This document shows positions 47,803 to 56,116 of a stretch of 64,000 nt of DNA, piece after piece. How positions within the stretch are numbered: the first letter of the stretch is position 1; the number at the start of each line of letters is the position of its first letter. The DNA lies in the NCBI GenBank assembly GCA_026985075.1, contig JALSQX010000010.1:1-64000 (forward strand), written 5' to 3'. A program made the translations under genes and the position numbers. The DNA is from Blastocatellia bacterium (GTDB lineage Bacteria; Acidobacteriota; Blastocatellia; HR10; J050). The notes under the pieces are model-generated. The model saw nothing but the letters and a program-made list of their open reading frames with translations, had not been told where the DNA came from and made no database searches.

Positions 47803-47843
47803 GGCTCTCTCCTCCTTCAAGAGCAGTTGCCGCTAGCGTCGAC

Positions 47844-48806
47844 CTAAACGATGACGCCAGCTTTCACTCTAATGTCCTCCAGGTCGTCTCGATTGATGGT
47901 CAGTGTGGGGTGACTGACCGTGGGGAGTCGCTTCAGTTCCTCGCTGAGCGAATCCCATATGCGATTGCCCACGTAAATACGTTGATACATCCCGGATGAG
48001 ACGAGATCTTTCAACTCTTCTTCGCTGCTCATCGAAGCTGAGGAAAACTCTAACGCACAATCGCTGAGCGTCTCTCTCAGATCATTGATGAAGAGCTCTC
48101 CATACCGCAGTTGATCTTCCTTGCGGAAGAGGAGGAGGACTTTCGATCCCTCAGGGAGGGCCTTGAGCTCATCGAGCATTTCCTGGCTCCAATCGGCGCT
48201 CACCGGAAAGACGGGAACCTCTCGGGACTGAGCAATCTTTTTCACCATATCGAAGCAGTAGTAGCTCGTGATCAGCTTGTTCACTCGGGTGAGGATGGCA
48301 TCATCTCGTATCAGGTCATCCAGGAGAATAGAAACCGTCCGTACATTCCAACACTTACTGATCTGGCGCGCATAGTCTTCGGATAACGTGTGACTATCCT
48401 CGACAACTCCAAAAGGTGACTGTTTGGCCTCGACTTCCATCACGCGATTCGAGAGGTAACGGACGAAAGATGAGAGCACGAACCCATTCCTCTGAATCTC
48501 GCGAATGAATTTGTTGCTCAGACGCTCACACCGGTGAATTTGAGCTTGATTCTCCCGCGAGTTCTCATATCCACGGTTGACGAGAACGCCTCTGCCACGC
48601 TTGAGCTTGAGAATACCCACTTTCTCCAAATCGCGATACGCCGCCCAGATAATGCTCCTTCCAATGCCGAGCTGCTCTTCGAGTTCACGGATGGAAGGGA
48701 GGATATCCCCCTCCCGCAGTCGCCCCATGAGAAGCAGGATCTTGATCTGCTCCTTCAACTGCGTTTGAAGGGGGGTAGGATTACTTTTGTCGACAAAAAA
48801 TTTCAT
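47844..48806 (-). CDS. GntR-family regulator of the receptor-hydantoinase operon
   Basis: 320 residues. The winged helix at residues about 10-75 (TPLQTQLKEQIKILLLMGRLREGDILPSIRELEEQLGIGRSIIWAAYRDLEKVGILKLKRGRGVLVN) is GntR-type. The C-terminal part is not one of the common FadR/HutC/MocR types; it begins with RLSNKFIREIQRNGF and has strand-helix patterns around VRTVSILLDD and RIYVGNRIWDSLSEEL, suggesting an alpha/beta ligand-binding domain similar to periplasmic-binding folds. It is the first gene of the operon and probably controls the receptor and hyuAB in response to their substrate. A strong promoter with TGAC/GTCA repeats lies upstream. Confidence 0.85.
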   Translation of the reverse strand: MKFFVDKSNPTPLQTQLKEQIKILLLMGRLREGDILPSIRELEEQLGIGRSIIWAAYRDLEKVGILKLKRGRGVLVNRGYENSRENQAQIHRCERLSNKFIREIQRNGFVLSSFVRYLSNRVMEVEAKQSPFGVVEDSHTLSEDYARQISKCWNVRTVSILLDDLIRDDAILTRVNKLITSYYCFDMVKKIAQSREVPVFPVSADWSQEMLDELKALPEGSKVLLLFRKEDQLRYGELFINDLRETLSDCALEFSSASMSSEEELKDLVSSGMYQRIYVGNRIWDSLSEELKRLPTVSHPTLTINRDDLEDIRVKAGVIV

Positions 48807-48824
48807 CGTGCCGAATCCGAGCCT

Positions 48825-48884
48825 CCGTCATAAAAATCTGACAATCGTCACTTTTATATAACAATTTTCGGATGCGCTTGTCAA
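48825..48884 (-). promoter_or_regulatory. Sigma-70 promoter with TGAC/GTCA operator for the GntR-receptor-hyuAB operon
   Basis: Minus strand TTGACA (48879-48884), 17-18-base spacer, TTATAT/TATATA (48855-48861). Between it and the ATG, plus strand reads GTCA, 8 bases, then TGACAATCGTCA (48839-48850), i.e. TGAC/GTCA half-sites in alternating orientation across the transcription start. Likely autoregulation by the GntR protein. The gap 48807-49108 otherwise shows no gene. Confidence 0.55.
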
Positions 48885-49108
48885 CCGATTTTTATTCTCT
48901 CGCTGGAGGCTCTTCCATGTCGCCCGAGCGGACTGGAGAATCACCACATGGAACTGAGAAATCTCTACTTCAATCGTGCTCAGCGCCAGAGAGAAACCCT
49001 GATAGGGTGACGCCTCTCCAGTTCAATATTTGGACTCGGTGGTGGAGGCCCACCACGAAATGAGATTCCCGGGCAGCCACCCGGTCGTTTATGCTGATGC
49101 GTATGAGC

Positions 49109-50134
49109 TCACCCTCCTCGGGTATGCATTTCCAGGTGGGGATTCTTGCGCAGATCTTCCGGAGGGAGAGGCGCTCTTTGCTCGCGCAATGCCTTGCGCT
49201 GTTCGGCTCCCCGATCGAGGCGGCGGCGCCACGCCTCCCTGATGACCGTGGCGATGTGCTCCCTGGAGGCGCCGGCGCGTAACAACCGCTTCAAATCAAT
49301 GCCCTCCCGCGCATAAAGGCAGAGGAACCATATACCATCGGAGGTCAGGCGCGCGCGATCGCAGGTCGAGCAGAACGGCTGCGTGATCGACGAGATGACG
49401 CCAAAGACCGTTCCATCCGGCAGCATGAATCGATCCGCCGGCGCCCACTCGCTCTCGTTCAATGGCTCGATTGGCCCCAGTTGTCGCTCCAATCGAGAGA
49501 GGATCTCCGAGCGGGAGACGACCTGCTCCATCGACCAGCGCGTCGCTCCTCCGACGTCCATATATTCGATGAACCGCACCTCAACGCTCATCTCCTTGCC
49601 GAACGCGATGAGATCCACCAGCTCATCATCATTGAAGCCCCGAACGATGACGGCATTGAGCTTGATCCTTTCGAAACCTACGCGACGGGCCACCTCGATG
49701 CCTTCGAGCACCTGCGCATGCGCATTCTTTCGCGTGAGCGCGTGGAAGCGATCCGGTCGCAACGTATCCAGACTGACTGTGAGGCGATGCAACCCGGCCC
49801 GACGCAAGCGCTCGGCCGACTGAGCGAGGAGAATCCCATTAGTGGTGAGAGCCAGATCGCGAAGGCGGGCATTTTGCGCTAACAGGCGAACGAGAATGTC
49901 GAGATCGCGACGCAGAAGCGGTTCCCCGCCAGTGAATCGAATCTTCTCCACGCCCAATTGGGTGAAAATGTCGGCGATTTCGGCAATCTCCTCATAGGTG
50001 AGCAACTCATGGCGATTCAACCACACATACTCTTCTTCTGGCATGCAGTATTGGCAGCGCAGATTGCACCGGTCGGTCACCGAAATGCGCAAGCTCCGCA
50101 ATGGCCGATCCCATCTGTCGATGACGGGGTGCAT
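49109..50134 (-). CDS. moaA: GTP 3',8-cyclase MoaA (molybdenum cofactor biosynthesis)
   Basis: 341 residues. A radical-SAM enzyme that converts GTP to the first Moco precursor intermediate. The N-terminal cluster motif is CNLRCQYC (C23, C27, C30, with SLRISVTDR before it), then FTGGEPLLRRDL, and the C-terminal [4Fe-4S] site is CSTCDRARLTSDGIWFLC. The protein ends in the conserved double glycine. ATG at 50134 lies nine bases after a TATGAT -10 element, so the mRNA may be nearly leaderless; AGGG is the only ribosome-site-like string. No other moa/moe genes are in the window. Confidence 0.95.
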   Translation of the reverse strand: MHPVIDRWDRPLRSLRISVTDRCNLRCQYCMPEEEYVWLNRHELLTYEEIAEIADIFTQLGVEKIRFTGGEPLLRRDLDILVRLLAQNARLRDLALTTNGILLAQSAERLRRAGLHRLTVSLDTLRPDRFHALTRKNAHAQVLEGIEVARRVGFERIKLNAVIVRGFNDDELVDLIAFGKEMSVEVRFIEYMDVGGATRWSMEQVVSRSEILSRLERQLGPIEPLNESEWAPADRFMLPDGTVFGVISSITQPFCSTCDRARLTSDGIWFLCLYAREGIDLKRLLRAGASREHIATVIREAWRRRLDRGAEQRKALREQRAPLPPEDLRKNPHLEMHTRGG

Positions 50135-50143
50135 AGAGCCCTA

Positions 50144-50298
50144 ATCATAGCACGTCCATCGAGGAGGGCAAACGGTCTGGGGACATCTCCAAGAGTGACC
50201 CCATCGAGTCATTGACGAACGCCGCGCCCGCCGGGCGTCAATGGGGGGTCCCCGGATGAGGATCTGACGGGGAGCAGCGCCCTGACGCGAAGGCGCTG
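50144..50298 (-). promoter_or_regulatory. moaA promoter and upstream inverted repeats
   Basis: Minus strand TTGCCC (50166-50171), 16-base spacer, TATGAT (50144-50149) just before moaA. Further upstream are CATTGACG/CGTCAATG (50210-50243, 8-base arms) and CAGCGCC/GGCGCTG (50275-50298, 7-base arms, 10-base loop). These are upstream of the promoter as read, so they would not be a transcribed Moco riboswitch. The rest of 50299-50571 shows nothing I can name. Confidence 0.4.
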
Positions 50299-50571
50299 TT
50301 GTGGATCACTGTCCGTCTCCGAGCCAGCCGCTACCGGCCAATACACCATTCAATCTGGGCCACGCCTGGCTGACAATGGGATAACAGCAACCGAGACCGA
50401 TCCATTCAACTGACCGCCGCTTATCCCTCACCGATTCCTCTCGCCCTGCACGAGAGTCCCTCCCAGAGAGACGCATCAAGTGCCAGATGAAGAGGGCCGC
50501 CATGCGTGCGGGTTGTCCGTCTCGTTCGACATCATGCGCCTCTGTCAATGCCCTTCCGAGATCGAGAGTCC

Positions 50572-51591
50572 TCACCAGCCGAGCGCTAATCCAATCGCCC
50601 CACAAGCGAGTCCGACGACGAAGTTGATGACTTTCACGATGATGAAATCCCGCCGGGAAGAGGCGAGCATCGGGAGCATCCCGTGCCCGTCCTGGACAAT
50701 CGAACTGGCCAAGAGGATACTCAAGGGAAGGCTCCCTTGGGCATAAAGAGTGACGAACAACAGGTGCGGACCAGATTCAGGGATCAACCCGATGAGACAA
50801 GCCCCCACGAGAACGAGCCATCCGGCCTCGCTAATACTCGCCTCCAGGTGAAGCGTATCGATCAGCACGTGGATGACCAGCAGGGCTCCCAGCGTCCACA
50901 AGAAGAGACGAGGGACGTGTCTCCGAGCGACGTGATGCCAGAGGTGCTCTTCCAGAAAATGATCGGGGACGGTAGCGACAATGAAAAGGGAGAGTGCCGC
51001 CACGATCAACATGGTGACGCGCCCCCAGTTCCACGTGGAGGGTCCCACTCGGCCCGAGAGTATGGCGATGATGAATAACCCGAGGGCCACGGCCAAAACC
51101 CCTCGAGCCAGAGAACACTCTCTCCACTGCTGCCGGATGCGACCCCGAGGAAAGCATTGACAGTCTTCAGCGACATGCCATTGAATCTCTTCACAAGTGG
51201 CCGGAACAGGAATGAGTCGTCGGCGAGCCATCATATCAGTGAGCGCTCCCGCAACGGCGCCCACGGCGAAGAGGACGCCGGTGAGGAAAAGCGCCTGGCG
51301 CGGGATCATCGCCAACATCACGAATGCCTCATCACCACTGGTCGCGATCATGGCCGCGACTACGGCACCCAACGTCACAATGCGATGCGTATACATCGTC
51401 ACGACGACGAACGCTCCCAAGCATCCTGGAATGGCGCCCAGGAAGGCCGCCACCAGTAGCTGTCTCCATCGGTATCTGGCGATCCACTGTTGCCATTCAC
51501 CCATGGTGAGCACATTGAGATACTCGATCAAGAGCATCATGGCGAAAACGAATCCGGTGATCATCAGCGCATCATGGAAACTCTGCATCAT
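50572..51591 (-). CDS. Ten-helix membrane protein, putative manganese/arsenite-type transporter (ArsP_2/DUF2899-like)
   Basis: 339 residues, about ten membrane helices in two halves. The first half begins SFHDALMITGFVFAMMLLIEYLNV and contains FLGAIPGCLGAFVVVTMY; the second half contains GLIPESGPHLLFVTLYAQGSLPLSILLASSIVQDGHGMLPMLASSRRDFIIVKVINF. The pairing of G-x-I-P-G-C-x-G and G-x-I-P-E-S-G-P-H motifs in an inverted repeat is what I know from the family annotated as putative manganese transporter or arsenic efflux. The cytoplasmic loop has cysteines (ATCEEIQWHVAEDCQCFPRG). The start at 51591 has GGGAGGAC before tandem ATGs. The substrate is not established. Confidence 0.75.
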   Translation of the reverse strand: MMQSFHDALMITGFVFAMMLLIEYLNVLTMGEWQQWIARYRWRQLLVAAFLGAIPGCLGAFVVVTMYTHRIVTLGAVVAAMIATSGDEAFVMLAMIPRQALFLTGVLFAVGAVAGALTDMMARRRLIPVPATCEEIQWHVAEDCQCFPRGRIRQQWRECSLARGVLAVALGLFIIAILSGRVGPSTWNWGRVTMLIVAALSLFIVATVPDHFLEEHLWHHVARRHVPRLFLWTLGALLVIHVLIDTLHLEASISEAGWLVLVGACLIGLIPESGPHLLFVTLYAQGSLPLSILLASSIVQDGHGMLPMLASSRRDFIIVKVINFVVGLACGAIGLALGW

Positions 51592-52215
51592 AGAGCCGTC
51601 CTCCCGGATGCATACCATATAACAACCGCGCCCTGCCATGTCTCTTGGCGAAGCGTCCCTTCCCCTCATTCCCGTCTCCGCTGTGAGCAAGGTCTCTCGT
51701 CAGAGGATCGCCCAGGGCCGTGGAGGTCAATCACCTCACACCTCCCGCTCGACCATCCCCCCAGGAGCTGATTGCGCAATCCGCGAACGCCCCGCCCTCA
51801 CCACGGCCGTTCGGAGATGCTTTACTATACAGGCTCGCCTCCACTCCAACAACGTTTCCGGAAGCGCGGAACGGTTTTTGTCAAACTCCGCGCCAGAGAC
51901 TTCACTCGAGGAATGGGAGCGACGTCGTGGCGAGGGACAGACCATGGCCGCCTCTCCGCTTGGCGAGGCGATCGAATGCTCCCAGTCTGCCTCGATGATG
52001 AGAGCAGTGAGGCGAAGCCCCTACCAGGTCGCGAACAGATCGATCGACTTTCGAGCAGCCTCCGCTGGGACTGAGCATGGCCGGGCGACCCTCTGTCCGG
52101 TCTTCCCATTGCACTCTGTCAGAATCCCCCGCTGCCGGATGAGGTGATCGTGATGCCCGACAGGCCTCTCCAACGGACGCCGAATCGGATGGCAGAGCCA
52201 GATGAGCACTATGAA
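51592..52215. other. Gene-free region
   Basis: 624 bases between the transporter start and the archaemetzincin stop. Open frames here are mirrored or low-quality and none has a ribosome site. I see no clear promoter, repeat or RNA. Confidence 0.4.
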
Positions 52216-52746
52216 TCAAGGGAGGCGTCGGGCACACGAAGGACAGAAGGTGGACGATTTCAGATCGACCTCGGCGATGGAATTGGAGAAATGCATCACA
52301 CACTCCACACGGCGACAATGAACCAGCCCAAACGTATGTCCCAACTCGTGGAGAGCTTCTTTCTCGCACCGCTCCAGGAAGAGTTTCTCGTCGGGCGGCA
52401 GTCCATAGAACTCTTGACGCAGTCGATGAACCGAAACCACGGCTGCCCGACCGCCCAACTGTGCTTCGCCGAACACGAACGTCAGCACGGGGATGAAGAG
52501 ATCCACGTCGGTCACACCCAAGACCTTGATCTCATCCGCCTCACTCAAGTCCGCCAATTGGATCAGGATCTCTCGCGATCTATACTGCTGTCGCTGATCG
52601 TCGTATGCTCGACGCGTATCGACGAGGCGATGATGAATGGAACAGGGGGCGTCCAGTGTCTCCGGTAAGACGAGCCGGAGGTAGTCCATCACGGTCATCT
52701 CGACGCCTCCCACCGGGACGATATGGATGTGAACCTGAGTCACCAC
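52216..52746 (-). CDS. amzA: Archaemetzincin-type metalloprotease
   Basis: 176 residues. The zinc site HELGHTFGLVH (133-143) is followed by C144, C149 and M151 in the metzincin Met-turn, and by CPSC (168-171), the archaemetzincin pattern HExxHxxGxxHC-x4-CxM...CxxC, with 16 residues between the Met and the CxxC. The cysteines bind a structural zinc. No signal peptide, so it is cytoplasmic; bacterial members have no well-defined substrate. GTG at 52746 begins nine bases after the stop codon of the sigma-54 response regulator, with its ribosome site overlapping, so translation is coupled to that regulator. Confidence 0.9.
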   Translation of the reverse strand: MVTQVHIHIVPVGGVEMTVMDYLRLVLPETLDAPCSIHHRLVDTRRAYDDQRQQYRSREILIQLADLSEADEIKVLGVTDVDLFIPVLTFVFGEAQLGGRAAVVSVHRLRQEFYGLPPDEKLFLERCEKEALHELGHTFGLVHCRRVECVMHFSNSIAEVDLKSSTFCPSCARRLP

Positions 52747-52756
52747 TCCTTCCCCG

Positions 52757-54112
52757 TCACGATGCCTCCCGCTTCAGTTGATATTTCTTGATCTTATTGT
52801 ACAGCGTCACCCGGTCGATACCCAACAACCGAGCGGCGCGCGAGATATTCCATCCCGTCTCTCTCAACACGCGCTCGATGTGTTGGCGTTCCACATCGGC
52901 CAGCGTTCGTCCCGGGGAAAATTCTCGTCCTCCATTGACCTGGAAGGGGAGATCGCCCGGTTGAATCTCCCCGGTCTTACAAACCAGGACAGCGCGTTCG
53001 ATGGCATTTTGCAGCTCGCGCACGTTCCCCGGCCAGTCATAATCGATGAGCAAATCCATGGCGGCCGGTGACACGCCAGCGATGGATTTGTTCATGCTCC
53101 GGGCAAACTTGTGCAGAAAGTGTTCCACCAGCAGGGGAATATCTTCTCGCCGCTCGCGCAGCGGAGGGATGGCAATGGAAAAGACGTTCAATCGATAATA
53201 TAAATCCTCGCGGAATCTCCCCTCGGCGACCATAGCTTCCAGGTCCTTATTGGTCGCGGCGATCAATCGAAAATCCACCGGGATCAGTCTATTCCCACCC
53301 ACACGACAGATCTTTTTCTCCTCCAGTACCCGTAACAGATCGATCTGTGTCTTCAAGCTGATGTCGCCGATTTCGTCCAGGAATAGTGTCCCTCCGTCGG
53401 CCATCTCAAACTTCCCCTTCCGCCGGTACTGGGCTCCGGTGAATGCTCCTTTCTCATGCCCAAAGAGCTCGCTCTCCAGGATGCCCTCAGCCAGCGCGCC
53501 ACAATTGACGACGACAATGGGCATGTAGCGGCGCGGGCTGTTGGCGTGAATTGCTCGAGCGATCAATTCCTTGCCGGTGCCACTCTCACCCCGGATGAGA
53601 ACCGTCGTATCGGACTGGGCGACGAGCCTGACCTGCTCCAGCACGCGTTGGATGGCTGGACTCCGTCCTACGATCTCGTGAAACTGGTTCATCTCGTCGA
53701 TCTTCCGGCGGAGCTGAACATTCTCTGCCATCAACTGCTTCCGCTCAACGGCATTGCGAATCAAGTGCTCCAGGTCATCGGGATCGAACGGTTTGACGAT
53801 GTAGTCATACGCCCCTTGTTTCATCGCCTCCACGGCCGTCTCTACCGAAGCATAGGCCGTCATGATGATAACGGTGGAGCGAGGATGCATCTGCTTGATC
53901 TTGCGCTGAAGCTCGAGGCCATCCATGCCGGGCATCTTGATATCGATCAGAAAAATATCCCATTGTCCCGTAGTCAACTTCTGCAAAGCGTCCTTCCCCG
54001 AGGCGGCCACATCGACGGCGTATCCCTCCTCGCGGAACCAGCTCCCCAGAGAGCGACGAACGATCTCTTCGTCATCGACGATCAAGATGCGGATGTGGTC
54101 TTTCCTCGCCAT
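52757..54112 (-). CDS. Sigma-54-dependent response regulator (NtrC/ZraR type)
   Basis: 451 residues: receiver domain (1-120) with acidic pair DDEE (13-16), phospho-acceptor D57 in FLIDIKMPG and K107 in IVKPFD; AAA+ domain with Walker A GESGTGKE (175-182), GAFTGA (222-227) and Walker B GGTLFLDEIGD; C-terminal Fis helix-turn-helix (GWNISRAARLLGIDRVTLYNKIKKYQL). It activates sigma-54 promoters when phosphorylated. Its start lies 31 bases inside the end of the haem kinase gene, so both are made from one mRNA. Sigma-54 promoters near the GcvH-like genes, the kinase and a cytochrome are probable targets. Confidence 0.95.
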   Translation of the reverse strand: MARKDHIRILIVDDEEIVRRSLGSWFREEGYAVDVAASGKDALQKLTTGQWDIFLIDIKMPGMDGLELQRKIKQMHPRSTVIIMTAYASVETAVEAMKQGAYDYIVKPFDPDDLEHLIRNAVERKQLMAENVQLRRKIDEMNQFHEIVGRSPAIQRVLEQVRLVAQSDTTVLIRGESGTGKELIARAIHANSPRRYMPIVVVNCGALAEGILESELFGHEKGAFTGAQYRRKGKFEMADGGTLFLDEIGDISLKTQIDLLRVLEEKKICRVGGNRLIPVDFRLIAATNKDLEAMVAEGRFREDLYYRLNVFSIAIPPLRERREDIPLLVEHFLHKFARSMNKSIAGVSPAAMDLLIDYDWPGNVRELQNAIERAVLVCKTGEIQPGDLPFQVNGGREFSPGRTLADVERQHIERVLRETGWNISRAARLLGIDRVTLYNKIKKYQLKREAS

Positions 54113-55803
54113 GATGATCCCTCTGGAAAGAGTTTCATATTTACCGGCGTTCGGCCGTCACCGTACTGGTTGGATCGATCTTGACGGTCGTCGGCCGCTG
54201 GTTTCTCTTCCTCCGGTTTTTCGGGCAGCCAGATAGTGAACGTCGTCCCTCGCCCCGGAGTCGAGTCCACCTCAATGTGTCCATGGTGACGGTTGATGAT
54301 TCCGTATACGACGGCCAATCCGAGCCCCACTCCCTTACCCGCTTCTTTCGTGGTGAAGAAGGGCTCGAAGATGTGTTTTTGCGTCTCCTCGTCCATGCCA
54401 ATCCCATTGTCCTGGATCGTGATGGCCACCATGTGTCGGTCGGGACGATAGGATGAACGCACCTGGAGCACTCCTTGACCAGGTGTCATCGCCTCACAGG
54501 CATTGATGAATATCGCCACCAATGCTTGCTTGATTTGTTGCCGGTCACAAATAATGGTGGGGATGCGTTCGTCCAGTTGCACCTGCGTCTGGACATCCAT
54601 GAGGTCGATCTTATGCTGCACGAGGCGAAGGGATTGAGCGATGAGTTCATTCACATCGTGAGGTTGAAAATTGGCCGTCGTCTGGCGCGCAAACTGAAGC
54701 AGACTTTTGACGATCTCACCACAGCGCGCCGATTCATGGGCGATGAATTCCAGATACGGCTCGACGCCCTCGCTCTCATCCAGGAAGACGCTGGCGCCCT
54801 TCAGTTTCTTCAACAACAGCTTGGCATAAGTGAGAATTCCAGCCAATGGATTGTTGATTTCGTGGGCGACAATCGCTGCCAGCCTTCCGATGGACGCCAT
54901 GCGCTCCACATGAAGCATCTGCTCGTGCGCTCGTTTCAACTCGGCCGTCTTCTCCTCGACGCGACACTCCAGCGTCTTGGCCCACTCGGTGAGCTGCTCG
55001 TTTGCCCGTTTGAGTTCTTCCGTCATGCGATTGAAGGACGCGGCGAGCTCTCCGATTTCATCGCCCGAGGAGACGCGGATCTTGTGATCCAGGTCGCCCG
55101 CGGCCACTCGTTGAATCCCAGCAGTCAGTTGCTTCACCGGTTTATGAACCAGGCGCCAAACGAGTCCCCCGACGATCAACGAGATGATCAGAATGGCCAA
55201 CGCGCAGTTGACGATCATTTGCCATTCCCCTTGGGCCATGATGGCATCGACCTGGGCGAGCGACATGGTCACGTCCAGCACGCCGAGCACCTGCTGAGCC
55301 GGCGGATGTACGTGACAGGCGGCATTGTAACAACTGGGCTCATTCTCGATGGGGTTGATCAGTCCGAGAATCCGCTCTCCGCGCGCATCCCGGTAGATGC
55401 GCACGCGATCGGGACGGTTCAATCGCGTCAAAGGTTGACGCCGGGCATGACAGGCGTAACAGGCCTCGGCCTTCTTGTCCACAAACGTTCCCCTCTCCTG
55501 TTCATCGGTGGAGAAACTGATCATGCCCTCCTCGTTGAAAAGACGAATCTTGCTGATCCCCGGCTGGGCTCCAATGGTGTTGATGATGTGGTAGATGGCC
55601 TCTCGATTATTCCTCAACATGAGGTAGCGCGTACTGCGTTTGATGGTCTCGCTGATGCGGTCGGCACTGGCTACGGTCATCTTCTCCAGATGTTGTCGAT
55701 GCAGCCGAATGTTTTGATAGCCCACCACCGTGTAAATGGCGGCCAGGCTGCCCAGGAGGCAGATGACTAATTTGAGGCTCAAACTCGATGTCCAATTCTT
55801 CAC
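54082..55803 (-). CDS. Membrane histidine kinase with periplasmic double-haem (CxxCH, Cx4CH) sensor
   Basis: 573 residues. Membrane helices at about 10-29 and 197-217 enclose a 165-residue periplasmic domain that carries CYACH (115-119) and CYNAACH (158-164): one ordinary and one extended c-type haem motif. A HAMP domain (about 218-270), coiled coil, phospho-acceptor H314 in VAHEINNPLAGILTYAK, and the ATPase boxes (NACEAM, DNGIGMD, FEPFFTTK, GVGLGLAVVYGI) follow. It most likely senses redox state, oxygen, NO or CO in the periplasm through covalent haem and phosphorylates the sigma-54 response regulator, whose gene overlaps its 3' end. Confidence 0.92.
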   Translation of the reverse strand: MKNWTSSLSLKLVICLLGSLAAIYTVVGYQNIRLHRQHLEKMTVASADRISETIKRSTRYLMLRNNREAIYHIINTIGAQPGISKIRLFNEEGMISFSTDEQERGTFVDKKAEACYACHARRQPLTRLNRPDRVRIYRDARGERILGLINPIENEPSCYNAACHVHPPAQQVLGVLDVTMSLAQVDAIMAQGEWQMIVNCALAILIISLIVGGLVWRLVHKPVKQLTAGIQRVAAGDLDHKIRVSSGDEIGELAASFNRMTEELKRANEQLTEWAKTLECRVEEKTAELKRAHEQMLHVERMASIGRLAAIVAHEINNPLAGILTYAKLLLKKLKGASVFLDESEGVEPYLEFIAHESARCGEIVKSLLQFARQTTANFQPHDVNELIAQSLRLVQHKIDLMDVQTQVQLDERIPTIICDRQQIKQALVAIFINACEAMTPGQGVLQVRSSYRPDRHMVAITIQDNGIGMDEETQKHIFEPFFTTKEAGKGVGLGLAVVYGIINRHHGHIEVDSTPGRGTTFTIWLPEKPEEEKPAADDRQDRSNQYGDGRTPVNMKLFPEGSSWRGKTTSAS

Positions 55804-56116
55804 GATGTGCTCCTCGCCCCCTCTCGGTCAGATCAACCTCAAATCCCCTTCATCGCCGCATCTCCACTATCAGCGTGTGCAACTTCCATTCCAAAACGGC
55901 GCTCAGGGTGGACTCACCGCTCGCTCACAAGTCACGCTCATTCAGTACATTACACGATATCGCCGGGGATATGGCATTCACAGAAGCCACGTTGCATAAC
56001 CGTATGGGTCAAACCGCCCAGTGATGCGCCTTGACACCCCCACCGCGGCGCCCATACCGATCTCGGTTGTGGAATGGCTGATGCTGGACCTCGAGTCGCG
56101 GTCGCGTCAGGCATCG
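55804..56116 (-). promoter_or_regulatory. Intergenic region with a sigma-54-like promoter for the kinase-regulator operon
   Basis: Minus strand TTGGAATGGAAGTTGCA (55878-55894): GG and GC with the correct ten-base interval, -12 perfect, -24 TTGGAATG one to two changes from TTGGCACG. It gives a leader of about 65 bases. No GTTGAA/TTCAAC dyads like those before the GcvH-like genes were seen here. No gene in the gap. Confidence 0.45.

Noticed and set aside
50135-50300. A Moco riboswitch before moaA
   Set aside because: The inverted repeats lie upstream of the best promoter, and the conserved core of that riboswitch was not recognised.
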